In this document: one piece after another, positions 36,143 through 45,607 of the stretch
Numbering within the stretch: position 1 is the stretch's first letter
Layout: each line of letters starts with the position of its first letter
Assembly: GCF_036855935.1 (NCBI RefSeq)
Contig: NZ_JASPFK010000001.1
Span: forward strand, 1,738,501 to 1,802,500
Direction of reading: 5' to 3'
Length of the DNA: 64,000 bases
Origin: Sphingomonas sp. LR60
GTDB lineage: Bacteria; Pseudomonadota; Alphaproteobacteria; Sphingomonadales; Sphingomonadaceae
The notes under the pieces: model-generated
Told to the model about the DNA's origin: nothing
Databases searched by the model: none
What the model saw: only the letters and a program-made list of their open reading frames with translations
Program-made: the position numbers and the translations under genes

Positions 36143-36168
36143 CAATTTCGTGCGCGAGACGCAGGGGC

Positions 36169-36432
36169 TTACGCCAGCGCGGCAACCCGCTTGGTCAGAC
36201 GCGAGAACTTGCGCGAGGCGGTGTTGCGGTGAAGCACACCCTTTGCCACGCCGCGCTGCATCTCCGGCTGCGCCGCTGCCAGCGCGGTCGCCGCCGCGGT
36301 CTTGTCACCCGCTGCCAACGCGGCCTCGACCTTCTTCACGAAGGTACGGATGCGACCGACACGGGCACCGTTGATTTCGGCCCGGCGCTGGTTGCGGCGG
36401 ATGCGCTTCTTGGCTTGCGGCGTGTTCGCCAT
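36169..36432 (-). CDS. rpsT: 30S ribosomal protein S20
   Basis: An 87-residue basic helical protein of the small subunit with the family start [21 protein letters not shown] and [19 protein letters not shown]. It lies upstream of dnaA with its own terminator. Confidence 0.97.
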   Translation of the reverse strand: MANTPQAKKRIRRNQRRAEINGARVGRIRTFVKKVEAALAAGDKTAAATALAAAQPEMQRGVAKGVLHRNTASRKFSRLTKRVAALA

Positions 36433-36530
36433 GAACGTCCTCTGATAAGTTTCGAGATCGATGGAAAAAGGCGCTGGGTAAGCCCTGCACCCTCGTAAGG
36501 CGCGGCCCATAGCCCGGCCATGCACCAGCG

Positions 36531-37346
36531 TCAACTCCGCTGGCAGCGCGGACACCAGAAGGTCGAGCGTCCGCCCTCGGCGTAACGCTCCACCGTACCG
36601 CCACACGCGCACGGTCCGCCGGCGCGGCCATAGACCGCGAATTGCTTCGAGAAATAGCCCAGCTCGCCGTCGGGGCGCGCATAGTCGCGGAGCGACGATC
36701 CCCCGGCGTCGATCGCCGCCTCCAGCACGAGCTGCACCGCGGGCACCAATCGTGCGAGCGCGGCGGCGTCGAGCATACCGGCGGGCGTACGCGGATCGAT
36801 GCGTGCGTCGTAGAGCGCCTCGCAGACGTAGATATTGCCGAGCCCGGCGACGATCCGCTGGTCGAGCAGCGCAAGCTTGATCGACAGGCGGCGCCCTGCG
36901 AGCGCGTGGCGCAGATGCTCGGGCGTGAACGCCTCGCCCAGCGGCTCCGGACCGAGCAGGCGAAAGGCGGGAAAGTCCATGACCTCGGCGGTCGGCAGCA
37001 GGTCGACCGATCCGAAGCGCCGCGGATCGTTGAGCGCCAGCACGCGCCCCGCTTCTGTCGCAAGCACGAGATGATCGTGCGGCAGCAGCTCGGTCGGGTC
37101 GACGCGCCACCGGCCGGACATGCCGAGATGGAAGATCAGCGAGTCGTCCCGATCGGTGTCGATCACGCCATATTTGGCGCGCCGTCGCAGCCCGGTGATG
37201 CGTGCGCCGGTCAGCCGCTGGCGTAGATCGGCGGGGAAGGCGCGGCGCAGATTATCGCGGCGCGGCTCGACGCGGGTCAGCACCTGCCCCTCCAGCACCG
37301 GGCGCAGGCCCCGCACGGTGGTTTCAACCTCTGGCAATTCCGGCAT
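36531..37346 (-). CDS. mutM: Formamidopyrimidine-DNA glycosylase
   Basis: A 271-residue bifunctional glycosylase/AP lyase that removes 8-oxoguanine. The catalytic N-terminus [13 protein letters not shown] (Pro2 nucleophile after Met removal, Glu3) is intact. The [13 protein letters not shown] loop reads [27 protein letters not shown] is conserved, and the C-terminal zinc finger has four cysteines (CACGG ... FWCPRCQ). Divergent from ubiE with a 46-bp gap. Confidence 0.97.
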   Translation of the reverse strand: MPELPEVETTVRGLRPVLEGQVLTRVEPRRDNLRRAFPADLRQRLTGARITGLRRRAKYGVIDTDRDDSLIFHLGMSGRWRVDPTELLPHDHLVLATEAGRVLALNDPRRFGSVDLLPTAEVMDFPAFRLLGPEPLGEAFTPEHLRHALAGRRLSIKLALLDQRIVAGLGNIYVCEALYDARIDPRTPAGMLDAAALARLVPAVQLVLEAAIDAGGSSLRDYARPDGELGYFSKQFAVYGRAGGPCACGGTVERYAEGGRSTFWCPRCQRS

Positions 37347-37392
37347 CTCTGCCCCCTAGCCGGTCGGTCGCATGGCGGCTAGAGCGGCGCGC

Positions 37393-38124
37393 ATGAGCGA
37401 AACCGTCTCCTTCGGCTACGAAGACGTCACCCCGATCGAAAAGACCGCGCGCGTCCGTGGGGTCTTCTCCAATGTCGCCAGCCGCTACGACCTGATGAAT
37501 GACGCCATGTCCGGCGGGATGCACCGGCTGTGGAAGGACCGGTTCGTGCGCCGCGTGAAGCCGCGCGCGGGTGAGCAGATCCTCGATATGGCCGGCGGGA
37601 CCGGCGACATCGCGTTCCGCCTGGCGGAAAGCGGCGCATCGGTGACGGTCGCGGACATCAATCCTGAAATGCTGGAGGTCGGGATCGGCCGTGCGCAACA
37701 GCGCGGGATCGACGGGCTGGTGTGGACCGAGGCCAATGCCGAGACCCTCACCTTCCCCGACCGTTTCTTCGACGCCTATACGATCGCGTTCGGCATCCGG
37801 AACGTCACCGACATCCCGGAGGCGTTGCGCGAGGCGCATCGCGTGCTGCGGCGTGGCGGACGCTTCTTCTGCCTCGAATTCTCGACCAACGTCTGGCCGG
37901 GGTTCGCGGAGGTGTACGACGCCTATTCGCATCATCTGGTGCCGAAGCTGGGGCAGCTGCTGGCGAACGATGCCGACAGCTACCGCTATCTGATCGAGTC
38001 GATCCGGCGCTTCCCGGACATGCCGACGTTCGAGCGGATGGTCGGCGACGCCGGGTTCGTCCAGACGAAGGTCGAGCCGATCATGGGTGGGCTGGTCGCG
38101 ATCCACAGCGGCTGGAAGATTTGA
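37393..38124 (+). CDS. ubiE: Demethylmenaquinone/2-polyprenyl-benzoquinol methyltransferase UbiE
   Basis: A 243-residue SAM-dependent C-methyltransferase of ubiquinone synthesis. The SAM site is ILDMAGGTGDIAFRLAE. UbiE signatures include SRYDLMNDAMSGGMHRLWKD and YTIAFGIRNVTD, and the end NxxGGLVAIHSGWKI is typical. The ATG at 37393 is the first giving the family N-terminus. Its TGA overlaps the ubiB TTG (TTGA). First gene of a seven-gene overlapping operon. Confidence 0.96.
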   Translation: MSETVSFGYEDVTPIEKTARVRGVFSNVASRYDLMNDAMSGGMHRLWKDRFVRRVKPRAGEQILDMAGGTGDIAFRLAESGASVTVADINPEMLEVGIGRAQQRGIDGLVWTEANAETLTFPDRFFDAYTIAFGIRNVTDIPEALREAHRVLRRGGRFFCLEFSTNVWPGFAEVYDAYSHHLVPKLGQLLANDADSYRYLIESIRRFPDMPTFERMVGDAGFVQTKVEPIMGGLVAIHSGWKI

Positions 38125-39659
38125 CCTCCTCGCTCGTCCACACCTGGCGGCTCCTGAAATGGGGCCGGACGCTGGCGCGCCACGGCGCGCTGCGCGGGTT
38201 GGAGCGCGACCTCAACACGCCGCCCCGGCTGCGCCGCCTGCTGCGCGTCGCGCGGTTTGGCGCGCGGGTGCCCGAAGTGCCGCGCTATGCCGATGCGTTC
38301 GAGGCGCTGGGGCCGGCAGCGATCAAGTTCGGCCAGACGCTGGCCACACGCCCCGACCTGGTCGGCGAAGCGGCGGCTGCCGACCTGCTGCGGTTGCAGG
38401 ACGCGGTGCCCCCGGTTCCCTATGCGACGATCGCGCAGACGATGCGTGGCAGCTTCGGGCGACCGTTGGAGACGTTGTTCAGCGCGATCGAGGAAGTGCC
38501 GGTCGGCGCGGCCTCGATCGCGCAGGTCCACCGTGCGATCACCACCGATGGGCGCACGGTCGCGGTCAAGGTGCTGCGCCCCGGCGTCGAGGAAGATTTC
38601 GCGCGCGCGATCGAGACTTATGAATGGGCGGCGGCGCAGATCGAGCCAATGGGGGGCGAGATCGCCCGCCTTCAGCCCCGGCTGGTCATCGAGACGTTCA
38701 AGCGCTGGACCGCGCGCGAGCTGAACTTCACGCGCGAGGCGGCGTCGGCATCCGAGCTGGCCGAGACGATGACCTCGGAGCCGAACTTCTTCGTTCCCGC
38801 GGTCGATTGGGCACGCACCACCGGCAAGGTGCTGACGATCGAGTGGATCGACGGCATCAAATTGTCCGATCGCAAGGCGTTGCTGGCCGCAGGCTATGAC
38901 CTGCCCGAGCTGGCGCGCGTGCTGGTCCATGCTTTCCTCCGGCAGGCGATCGCCGACGGCTTCTTCCATGCCGACATGCACCAGGGCAATCTGTTCGCGC
39001 TGCCCGGTAATTGCGTGGCCGCGATCGACTTCGGGATCATGGGGCGGATCGACCGGCGCGCGCGCGTCTGGCTCGCCGAAATCCTGTACGGCCTGATCAC
39101 CGGCAATTACCGCCGCGTCGCCGAAATCCATTTTGAGGCGCAATACGTCCCCTCGCATCACAGCGTCGAGGAATTCGCGACCGCGCTGCGGGCGGTCGGC
39201 GAGCCGATGCGCGGCTTGCCGGTCAAGGACATGTCGATCGGGATGATGCTCGACGGCCTGTTCGGGATCACGCGCGACTTCGACATGGTGACGCAGCCGC
39301 ACCTGCTGCTGCTGCAAAAGACGATGGTGATGGTCGAAGGCGTCGCGACGGCGCTCGATCCCGACATCAATTTGTGGGTCACCGCCGCGCCGTTGGTCGA
39401 GGACTGGATCCGCACCGAATTGGGGCCGGAAGCCGCGATTGCGGATCGGCTGGTCGCCGACGTGCGGACGCTTGCCCGGCTGCCCGAGCTGGTGCGGCGG
39501 ATCGAGGCGCGCTTCCCTGCCCCCGGCGGCGCACCACCGCGTCCGCCGCTCCGCGAGATCGAACGCGTTCGCGTCGGCGGCGGGTGGCGCTATGCGCTGG
39601 TCGGTGCGCTCGGCGTGCTGGCGGGTGTCGCGGGCATGATGCTGGCGGGCGGATGGTAG
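38121..39659 (+). CDS. ubiB: ABC1/UbiB family kinase-like ubiquinone biosynthesis protein
   Basis: A 512-residue atypical kinase-fold protein required for ubiquinone synthesis. The N-terminal KxGQ-type motif is AAIKFGQTLATRPDLVG, the Ala-rich nucleotide loop is VPVGAASIAQVHRA, and the catalytic region FFHADMHQGNLFALP, AAIDFGIMGR is complete. Two helices at the C-terminus anchor it to the membrane (ALVGALGVLAGVAGMMLAGG). The TTG at 38121 overlaps the ubiE stop. Confidence 0.95.
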   Translation: MTSSLVHTWRLLKWGRTLARHGALRGLERDLNTPPRLRRLLRVARFGARVPEVPRYADAFEALGPAAIKFGQTLATRPDLVGEAAAADLLRLQDAVPPVPYATIAQTMRGSFGRPLETLFSAIEEVPVGAASIAQVHRAITTDGRTVAVKVLRPGVEEDFARAIETYEWAAAQIEPMGGEIARLQPRLVIETFKRWTARELNFTREAASASELAETMTSEPNFFVPAVDWARTTGKVLTIEWIDGIKLSDRKALLAAGYDLPELARVLVHAFLRQAIADGFFHADMHQGNLFALPGNCVAAIDFGIMGRIDRRARVWLAEILYGLITGNYRRVAEIHFEAQYVPSHHSVEEFATALRAVGEPMRGLPVKDMSIGMMLDGLFGITRDFDMVTQPHLLLLQKTMVMVEGVATALDPDINLWVTAAPLVEDWIRTELGPEAAIADRLVADVRTLARLPELVRRIEARFPAPGGAPPRPPLREIERVRVGGGWRYALVGALGVLAGVAGMMLAGGW

Positions 39660-40699
39660 CCGCGCCGGGGCGATCCGGACCGGCGGGGCGCTGGCTGGTG
39701 ACCCCGGACCGGCTGAGCGGGATCGGGCACGGTCCCGCCCGCGCGCTGCTGGCTGGCCTGCTGGTGGCGCTGGTCGTCGCCGCGTTGCTGGTGCCCGAGG
39801 CCACCACCCCACCGGAGTTCCTGCACGACGCGATCGTCGCCACGCTGCGGCATGGTGGCGACTATTATGATGCCGCTCGCGACCTGTTGCGTACCGAGCC
39901 GGACGCGCGCGCGGCACGGATGCTGCCGTCGACGCTAGCGGTAGTCGCGGGAGCGATGCCGGCATGGGCCCTGACCGCACTGGTCGCGTGCGGGCTGACG
40001 ATCTTGCTGTGGCTCGGCGGGTTGCGGCTCGGCGCGTTGCTGGCGCGCAGCGGCGGCGCGCTGCTGATCGTCAGCCTGCTTGCCTTCGGGATCGTGGCGA
40101 CGGCGGCGCTGTGGCTGGCGGCGCCGCACGCCGGTGCCGCGGCCTTGCTGTCGGCGATCGCCCTGGTTGCACGCCATCGCGCACGCGTGGCGACGTCGAT
40201 CGCGGTCGCCTGCGCCGCGGCGCTGATCGATCCGGCGGCATTGTTGACGTTGGCGGTGATGGGCGCGCTGGCGCTGCTGGACGGCGACCGCCGGGAGCCG
40301 CTGCTGTGGCTTGCCGCCCTGATCCTGGCAGGCTTCGCACTCGAACTGCATCTTCATACGCTGGGCGCGACCCATGCCCCGACGGTGGCGCTGGTCCCCG
40401 ATGGCGCTTTGGCGCGGCTGGTCGGCGCTGCCTTCCCTGACACGCCCGCAATGATTGGCGCGCCGCTGCTGGTGCTGGCGATGTTCGGCTGGGGAACGCT
40501 TGCCGATCCGCTCGGCCCCCGCGTGCTGGCGCTGCTGGTCGCGAGCGTCGCGCTGGACGGCGTGCTGGGGATCCGATCCGCGACCCTGACGATTGCGCTG
40601 GTCGCGCCCGGGTTGGCGCTCGCGCCCGCGGGGCTGATGACGCTGGTGCGCGGCACGATCGTGCGGCGACGAATCACGGTGACGAGGATGACGCGATGA
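39653..40699 (+). CDS. Polytopic membrane protein of unknown function
   Basis: A 348-residue, very hydrophobic protein with about nine predicted helices and an early extracytoplasmic loop (DAIVATLRHGGDYYDAARDLLRTEP) that resembles the first loop of GT-C glycosyltransferase-like membrane proteins. The resemblance is weak and no catalytic motif is clear. The ATG at 39653 overlaps the ubiB stop by 7 bp, and its own TGA overlaps the coaBC ATG. A role in lipid or envelope metabolism is possible given the neighbours but is only inferred. Confidence 0.7.
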   Translation: MVAAPGRSGPAGRWLVTPDRLSGIGHGPARALLAGLLVALVVAALLVPEATTPPEFLHDAIVATLRHGGDYYDAARDLLRTEPDARAARMLPSTLAVVAGAMPAWALTALVACGLTILLWLGGLRLGALLARSGGALLIVSLLAFGIVATAALWLAAPHAGAAALLSAIALVARHRARVATSIAVACAAALIDPAALLTLAVMGALALLDGDRREPLLWLAALILAGFALELHLHTLGATHAPTVALVPDGALARLVGAAFPDTPAMIGAPLLVLAMFGWGTLADPLGPRVLALLVASVALDGVLGIRSATLTIALVAPGLALAPAGLMTLVRGTIVRRRITVTRMTR

Positions 40700-41874
40700 G
40701 CAGGATCCTGTTGATCGTCGGTGGCGGGATCGCCGCCTACAAGGCGTGCGAGCTGATCCGCGGGCTGCGTGCGGCGGGGCATGAAGTTCGCTGCGTCCTG
40801 ACCGACGGCGGCGCGCATTTCGTCACTGCCATGACGCTCGCGGCGCTTAGCGAGAACAAGGTTCATACAACGCTGTGGGACCTGAAGGACGAAGCGGAGA
40901 TGGGGCACATCCGCCTCAGTCGCGAGGCCGATCTGGTGGTGGTCTGCCCGGCCACCGCCGACCTGATCGCGCGGATGGCGGGCGGTCTCGCGAACGATCT
41001 GGCTACCACCTTGCTGCTCGCGACCGACAAGCCCGTGTTGATCGCGCCGGCGATGAACGTCCGCATGTGGCTGCACCCGGCGACGCAGCGCAATGTCGCG
41101 CAACTGCGTGGCGACGGCGTCGTGGTCATGGAGCCTGACAAAGGCGCGATGGCATGTGGCGAATTCGGACCGGGGCGCCTGCCCGACGTCTCGACGATCG
41201 TTGCGCGGATCACGTCCGCGCTGGCGCCAGCGGTCCGCTCGCTGGAGGGCCGGCACATCGTCGTCACCGCCGGGCCGACCCATGAGCCGATCGATCCGGT
41301 ACGCTATATCGCGAACCGCTCCTCGGGGAAGCAGGGGTTCGCGATCGCCGCCGCATTGGCGCGGCGTGGGGCACGGGTCACGTTGGTTGCCGGCCCCGTC
41401 GATTTGCCAACCCCTCCGAACGTCATTCGCCAAGATGTTCAAACAGCTGAGGAAATGTCGAAGGCGGTCGCGGACGCGCTGCCCGCCGACGCCGCAGTGA
41501 TGGTCGCCGCCGTGGCGGATTGGCGGGTCGAGGACATCGCCCCGCAAAAGCTGAAGAAGGGCGAGGATGCGCCGGCGCCGCTTCGCCTCGCGCGCAACGT
41601 GGACATTCTCGCCACGCTGGCGCATGATCCGCATCGGCCGCGATTGCTGATCGGGTTCGCGGCCGAAACCGAGCGGGTGCTCGACCATGCGCAGGCCAAG
41701 CGGCAACGCAAGGGAGCCGACTGGATCGTCGCCAACGACGTATCCGGCGACGTGATGGGCGGCGATGCCAATGCCGTTCACCTCGTCACCGCCGAAGGCG
41801 TCGAAAGCTGGGAACGCCTTCCAAAAACCGCCGTAGCCGAACGACTTGCCGACAGGATTGCCGATGCGCTCTGA
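40696..41874 (+). CDS. coaBC: Bifunctional phosphopantothenoylcysteine decarboxylase/synthetase
   Basis: A 392-residue bifunctional coenzyme A enzyme. The N-terminal flavin-binding CoaC domain has [17 protein letters not shown], an active-site His within [21 protein letters not shown] and [18 protein letters not shown]. The C-terminal CoaB domain begins [26 protein letters not shown] and contains [10 protein letters not shown] and KLKKGE. Overlaps both neighbours. Confidence 0.96.
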   Translation: MSRILLIVGGGIAAYKACELIRGLRAAGHEVRCVLTDGGAHFVTAMTLAALSENKVHTTLWDLKDEAEMGHIRLSREADLVVVCPATADLIARMAGGLANDLATTLLLATDKPVLIAPAMNVRMWLHPATQRNVAQLRGDGVVVMEPDKGAMACGEFGPGRLPDVSTIVARITSALAPAVRSLEGRHIVVTAGPTHEPIDPVRYIANRSSGKQGFAIAAALARRGARVTLVAGPVDLPTPPNVIRQDVQTAEEMSKAVADALPADAAVMVAAVADWRVEDIAPQKLKKGEDAPAPLRLARNVDILATLAHDPHRPRLLIGFAAETERVLDHAQAKRQRKGADWIVANDVSGDVMGGDANAVHLVTAEGVESWERLPKTAVAERLADRIADAL

Positions 41875-42313
41875 ACCGATCAGGATCGCGCTGCGCCGCT
41901 TGCCACATGGCGAGGGGTTGCCGCTGCCCGGCTATGCCACGTCCGGCGCGGCCGGGATGGACGTGGTCGCGGCCGAAGACGTGACGCTGGCCCCCGGTGC
42001 GCGCGGCGCGATCGCGACCGGCTTCGCGATTGCGATACCGGAAGGGTTCGAGGTTCAGGTGCGCCCCCGGTCCGGGCTGGCGCTCAAGCACGGCGTCACC
42101 TGCCTCAACACGCCCGGCACGATCGACGCCGACTATCGCGGTGAGATCAAGGTGATCCTCGCCAACCTGGGCAGCGAGCCGTTCGAGATCCGTCGCGGCG
42201 AACGGATCGCGCAACTCGTCCCCGCCGCCGTCACGCTCGCCAGCATGATCGAAGTCGATGCGCTCGACACCACCGATCGCGGCGAAGGCGGGTTCGGATC
42301 GACGGGTCGATGA
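41864..42313 (+). CDS. dut: dUTP diphosphatase
   Basis: A 149-residue trimeric dUTPase that keeps uracil out of DNA and supplies dUMP. Motif 1 is [10 protein letters not shown], motif 2 [11 protein letters not shown], motif 3 [20 protein letters not shown], motif 4 ERIAQLV, and motif 5 [11 protein letters not shown]; all are intact. The ATG at 41864 lies inside the coaBC end by 11 bp. The coaBC-dut pairing is very common in proteobacteria. Confidence 0.97.
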   Translation: MRSEPIRIALRRLPHGEGLPLPGYATSGAAGMDVVAAEDVTLAPGARGAIATGFAIAIPEGFEVQVRPRSGLALKHGVTCLNTPGTIDADYRGEIKVILANLGSEPFEIRRGERIAQLVPAAVTLASMIEVDALDTTDRGEGGFGSTGR

Positions 42314-42672
42314 TCCTCGCCGCGCTGTTGCTGCTCGGGCAGCTTTCGTCGCTCAATCCACCTAGTGAGTGGACGACGCTGCCGCGGCTGCAACTCGGCC
42401 TTGCGGCTGCGCCACCGACACAATTGACAGAGTTCGTCCGGCGTGAGGTCGCGACGACGCACTGCACGTTACCGGCCGAAGCGCGGATGCTCGATCTGGT
42501 CGTGCTCATCGGGCAGAACGGCCAGGTGCGCCGGATCGTGCCGCACGCGATCGGCTGTCCAGCGGTCGAGCAATTCGCCGCTGGCATCGTGCTGAGTGCC
42601 GCGCGCGACAAGATGCCCGCTCCCTCTTCCGACACGTGGTATGTCACCACCGTCGCGCTGACCCAGCAATGA
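42310..42672 (+). CDS. Hypothetical exported protein with possible TonB-C-like fold
   Basis: A 120-residue protein with a short hydrophobic N-terminus ([11 protein letters not shown]), then an alpha/beta segment with the layout of a TonB C-terminal domain: [32 protein letters not shown], closing VTTVALTQQ. Two cysteines may pair. It overlaps dut (ATGA) and the next gene (ATGA). The TonB-like reading is tentative and function is unknown. Confidence 0.6.
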   Translation: MILAALLLLGQLSSLNPPSEWTTLPRLQLGLAAAPPTQLTEFVRREVATTHCTLPAEARMLDLVVLIGQNGQVRRIVPHAIGCPAVEQFAAGIVLSAARDKMPAPSSDTWYVTTVALTQQ

Positions 42673-43433
42673 CGCTCGGCCCCGACGAACTCACCCGCTA
42701 TGCGCGGCATATCGTGCTGCCCGAGATCGGCGGCGGCGGACAATTGCGGCTGACGCGTGCGCATGTCCTGGTGATCGGCGCGGGCGGGATCGGGTCGCCG
42801 GTGATCCAGTATCTGGCGGCGGCGGGCATCGGCCGGCTGACGATCGTCGACGACGACCGGGTCGAACTCAGCAACCTGCAGCGCCAGACGCTCTTCGCGA
42901 CCGAGGACGTCGGACGTGCCAAGGCGGAGGTGGCGGCGGCGAGCGTGGCGCGGCTCAACCCGCATGTGTCCGCGCGTGCGATCGTCGCGCGGGTAGGCGC
43001 TGACAACATCGCGTCGTTGCTGGACGAAGCACCGGACGTGATCGTCGATGGCTGCGATAATTTCGACACCCGGCTGGTTGTCGCCGATGCCGCGCTTGCG
43101 CATCGCATCCCGCTCGTGTCCGCGGCGGTCGGGCGGTTCGAGGGCCAGATTGGCGTCTATCGCGGCTGGGAGACGGACAAGCCCTGTTACCGCTGCTTCG
43201 TCGGCGACGCTCCGGCGCGCGATGCGCTGACCTGCGCCGAGGAAGGCGTGCTGGGGCCGGTCACCGGGATCGTCGGCAGCATGGCGGCGCTGGAGGCGAT
43301 CCGGCAGATCGCGCCGTTCGGCGACGACAGCGCCGGACGGCTGATGCTGCTCGACTTCCTGTCGCTGCGGTTCCGCACATTGGCGTTGCCGCCCGATCCC
43401 GCGTGCCGCGCGTGTAACGCGACACGCGGGTAA
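42669..43433 (+). CDS. ThiF/MoeB/HesA family adenylyltransferase
   Basis: A 254-residue E1-like enzyme that adenylates the C-terminal Gly of a ubiquitin-like sulfur carrier. The ATP site is VIGAGGIGSPVIQYLAAAG; the catalytic region includes DDDRVELSNLQRQTLF and VDGCDNFDTRLVVADA. Four zinc cysteines lie in CYRCF and CRAC. There is no C-terminal rhodanese domain, so it is closest to MoeB or ThiF; which carrier it serves cannot be told from context. Last gene of the overlapping operon. Confidence 0.88.
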   Translation: MTLGPDELTRYARHIVLPEIGGGGQLRLTRAHVLVIGAGGIGSPVIQYLAAAGIGRLTIVDDDRVELSNLQRQTLFATEDVGRAKAEVAAASVARLNPHVSARAIVARVGADNIASLLDEAPDVIVDGCDNFDTRLVVADAALAHRIPLVSAAVGRFEGQIGVYRGWETDKPCYRCFVGDAPARDALTCAEEGVLGPVTGIVGSMAALEAIRQIAPFGDDSAGRLMLLDFLSLRFRTLALPPDPACRACNATRG

Positions 43434-43436
43434 GGA

Positions 43437-44306
43437 TCAGCTGAGCCGCGCTTCCGCGAAGCTGCGGACCGCGGGACCGATGTCGCCGCGCGCCATCGCG
43501 AGCGCGAGATTGGCGGTGACGAAGCCGGTCTTGTCGCCGCAGTCGAACCGCTCACCGTTGAAGGTGAAGCCGTGGAACGGCTGCTGCCCGATCAGCTTGG
43601 CCATGGCGTCGGTCAGCTGGATCTCGCCGCCGGCACCCTTTTCCTTCAGATCGAGGATCTTCATGACCTCGGGCTGGAGGATGTAGCGGCCGGGGATCAT
43701 CAGGTTCGACGGCGCGCTGCCCTTGGCGGGCTTCTCGACCAGCGCGGTCACTTCGGTCAGCGCGCCGTCGCGCGCACCCGGCGAGATGATGCCGTACTTG
43801 TCGGTTTCCTCGGGCGCGACTTCCAGCGCACCGATGACGTTGCCGCCGACCTTGTCATAGGCCTGCACCATCTGCGCCATGAAGTTCGGCGTGCCGACCA
43901 TCAGCTCGTCGGGGAGCAACACCGCGAACGGCTCATCGCCGACGATGTCCCGCGCGCACCACACCGCATGGCCGAGCCCGAGCGGCTCTTGCTGGCGGAC
44001 ATAAACCGGCGAGCCGGGCTGCTGACGGATGTTCTCGATCACGGAAAGGCTCTTGCCCCGCGCGCGCATCGTCGTCTCGAGTTCGAACGAGATGTCGAAA
44101 TGATCCTCGAGCGCGCCCTTGCCGCGCCCGGTGACGAAGATGATCTGCTCGATCCCCGCCTCCAGCGCTTCCTCGACCGCATATTGGATCAGCGGCTTGT
44201 CGACGACCGTCAGCATCTCCTTGGGCATCGCCTTGGTGGCGGGCAGGAAACGGGTGCCGAGCCCCGCTACGGGGAAAATCGCCTTGCGTACCGGCTTGAT
44301 GGTCAT
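43437..44306 (-). CDS. galU: UTP-glucose-1-phosphate uridylyltransferase
   Basis: A 289-residue enzyme making UDP-glucose for envelope polysaccharides. The nucleotidyl-transfer loop is FPVAGLGTRFLPATKAMPKEM, with VDKPLIQYAVEEA, LGLGHAVWCA, FAVLLPDELM, and VEKPAKGSAPSNL as further signatures. AGGAGG is ideally placed before ATG 44306. It ends 3 bp from the convergent adenylyltransferase gene. Confidence 0.96.
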   Translation of the reverse strand: MTIKPVRKAIFPVAGLGTRFLPATKAMPKEMLTVVDKPLIQYAVEEALEAGIEQIIFVTGRGKGALEDHFDISFELETTMRARGKSLSVIENIRQQPGSPVYVRQQEPLGLGHAVWCARDIVGDEPFAVLLPDELMVGTPNFMAQMVQAYDKVGGNVIGALEVAPEETDKYGIISPGARDGALTEVTALVEKPAKGSAPSNLMIPGRYILQPEVMKILDLKEKGAGGEIQLTDAMAKLIGQQPFHGFTFNGERFDCGDKTGFVTANLALAMARGDIGPAVRSFAEARLS

Positions 44307-44472
44307 TCGGTCCTCCTGTTGGCGCCGGCTCTCTACCGGCGGGCGATCCGGTAAGCAATTCGATAGCATGACGATCGGCGTCCCGCGCGATCGCCTGAGC
44401 CGCGCTTGCGGTCGTCAGGCATCTGGCCTAAGCACCCGCTCCATCCCGACATCGCCGGTTTTTGCGTTCTCC

Positions 44473-45233
44473 ATGCTCAAGAAGCTGTTTCGTTCGTCCC
44501 GCGTCGTTTCCGGGCCTGCTTTCGCCCCGGAAGCCGGCAGCCGGATCTATGCCATCGGCGATATCCATGGCTGCCGGTTCGAACTCGAGCAATTGCTGGA
44601 GATGATCGATGCCGACGACGCAGCGCGCGGGGCCGCCGAGACGACGTTGATCTTCCTCGGCGATCTGGTCGATCGCGGACCGGATTCGGCGGGCGTGATC
44701 GCGCGGCTGATGCAGCTGGCGCAGGAGCGACCACGCGTCCGGTTCCTCAAGGGCAACCACGAGGAATTGTTCTTGCACGCGCTGGACGGCGCGAAGGACG
44801 CGTTGCGGATGTTCTGTCGCGTCGGCGGCAAGGAAACGGTGCTCAGCTACGGCGTCGACAGCGCCGAATATGATCTCGCTCGATTACCCGCAACTGGCCG
44901 AGCGGCTGGCGGCGCTGGTGCCGGCCGATCACCGGGCGTTTCTCGACGGGTTCGAGGACCTGATCGTCTCGGGCGACTATGCCTTCGTCCATGCCGGGGT
45001 GCGGCCGGACGTGCCTCTGGACGAGCAGAAACCCAGCGACCTGCGCTGGATCTCGCGAGAGCTTCCTCGACCATCGCGGTGCGCATCCCAAGATGATCGT
45101 CCACGGGCACACGATCACCGCGGAGGTCGACCGCCGACCGAACCGGATCGGTGTGGATACGGGGGCTTATGCCTCGGGCAAGCTGACGGCGTTGGGCATT
45201 CAGGAACGTGAGACCTGGATCCTGAACACATGA
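44473..45233 (+). pseudogene. Metallophosphoesterase (PP1-type serine/threonine phosphatase fold), two frame breaks
   Basis: The repaired protein is 252 residues with a complete calcineurin-like metal site: YAIGDIHGC, LGDLVDRGPDS, LKGNHEELFL, FVHAGVRP and IVHGHTI. The frame slips at 44872-44879 and again at 45048-45055, each time at GATCTCGC, and each slip is corrected by deleting one base (giving for instance LRWIRESFLDHRG at the second). The total length is two bases above a multiple of three, as expected. It would dephosphorylate proteins or nucleotides such as Ap4A. Divergent from galU. Confidence 0.82.
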
Positions 45234-45308
45234 TGCACCGCGGCAATCGACGCTTGCATTTCGCGCACGCGTAGTTAAGAGATGCCCTGCACGCAAAGGG
45301 AGTTCATC

Positions 45309-45554
45309 ATGCGTATTGCCAAGTATATGCTCGCTGCTGCCGCCGCCACGATGGCGGTTGCTCCGGCGATGGCCGCGCCCGCCAACTCGGCAGCGAGCCT
45401 GTCGGTCGCCAAGTCGGTTCGCGCTTCGGCTCCGTCGGCCAAGAAGAACGAGCTCGCCGGTGGCGGAGTGATCGTTGCCGTTCTGGCAGCTGCGGCCGTT
45501 GTGGCCGGTATCGTCGTCGTCGCGCAGGAAGACGACAGCTCGGACAGCAACTAA
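45309..45554 (+). CDS. Small exported or anchored hypothetical protein
   Basis: An 81-residue protein with a signal peptide (MRIAKYMLAAAAATMAVAPA, cleavage near MAA), a short Ser/Ala-rich linker, a second hydrophobic helix (GGGVIVAVLAAAAVVAGIVVV) and an acidic tail (QEDDSSDSN). GGGAG is well spaced before the ATG, and a strong terminator follows, so it is an independent transcription unit. Similar small proteins recur in sphingomonads, without known function. Confidence 0.7.
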   Translation: MRIAKYMLAAAAATMAVAPAMAAPANSAASLSVAKSVRASAPSAKKNELAGGGVIVAVLAAAAVVAGIVVVAQEDDSSDSN

Positions 45555-45580
45555 GCTGACCTCTCCCTCGGGAGAAGGAA

Positions 45581-45607
45581 TAGCGGCCTTCGGGCCGCTA
45601 TTTTTTT
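45581..45607 (+). terminator. Strong intrinsic terminator
   Basis: TAGCGGCC pairs perfectly with GGCCGCTA around a TTCG tetraloop and is followed directly by seven T. It closes the small exported protein gene. Confidence 0.95.

Noticed and set aside
35739..36168. Possible replication origin next to dnaA
   Set aside because: AT-rich DNA is present but no match to TTATCCACA-type DnaA boxes was found; in many alphaproteobacteria the origin is not beside dnaA.
37986..39980. A 664-codon minus-strand frame opposite ubiB
   Set aside because: Antisense shadow; ubiB is complete and well conserved on the other strand.
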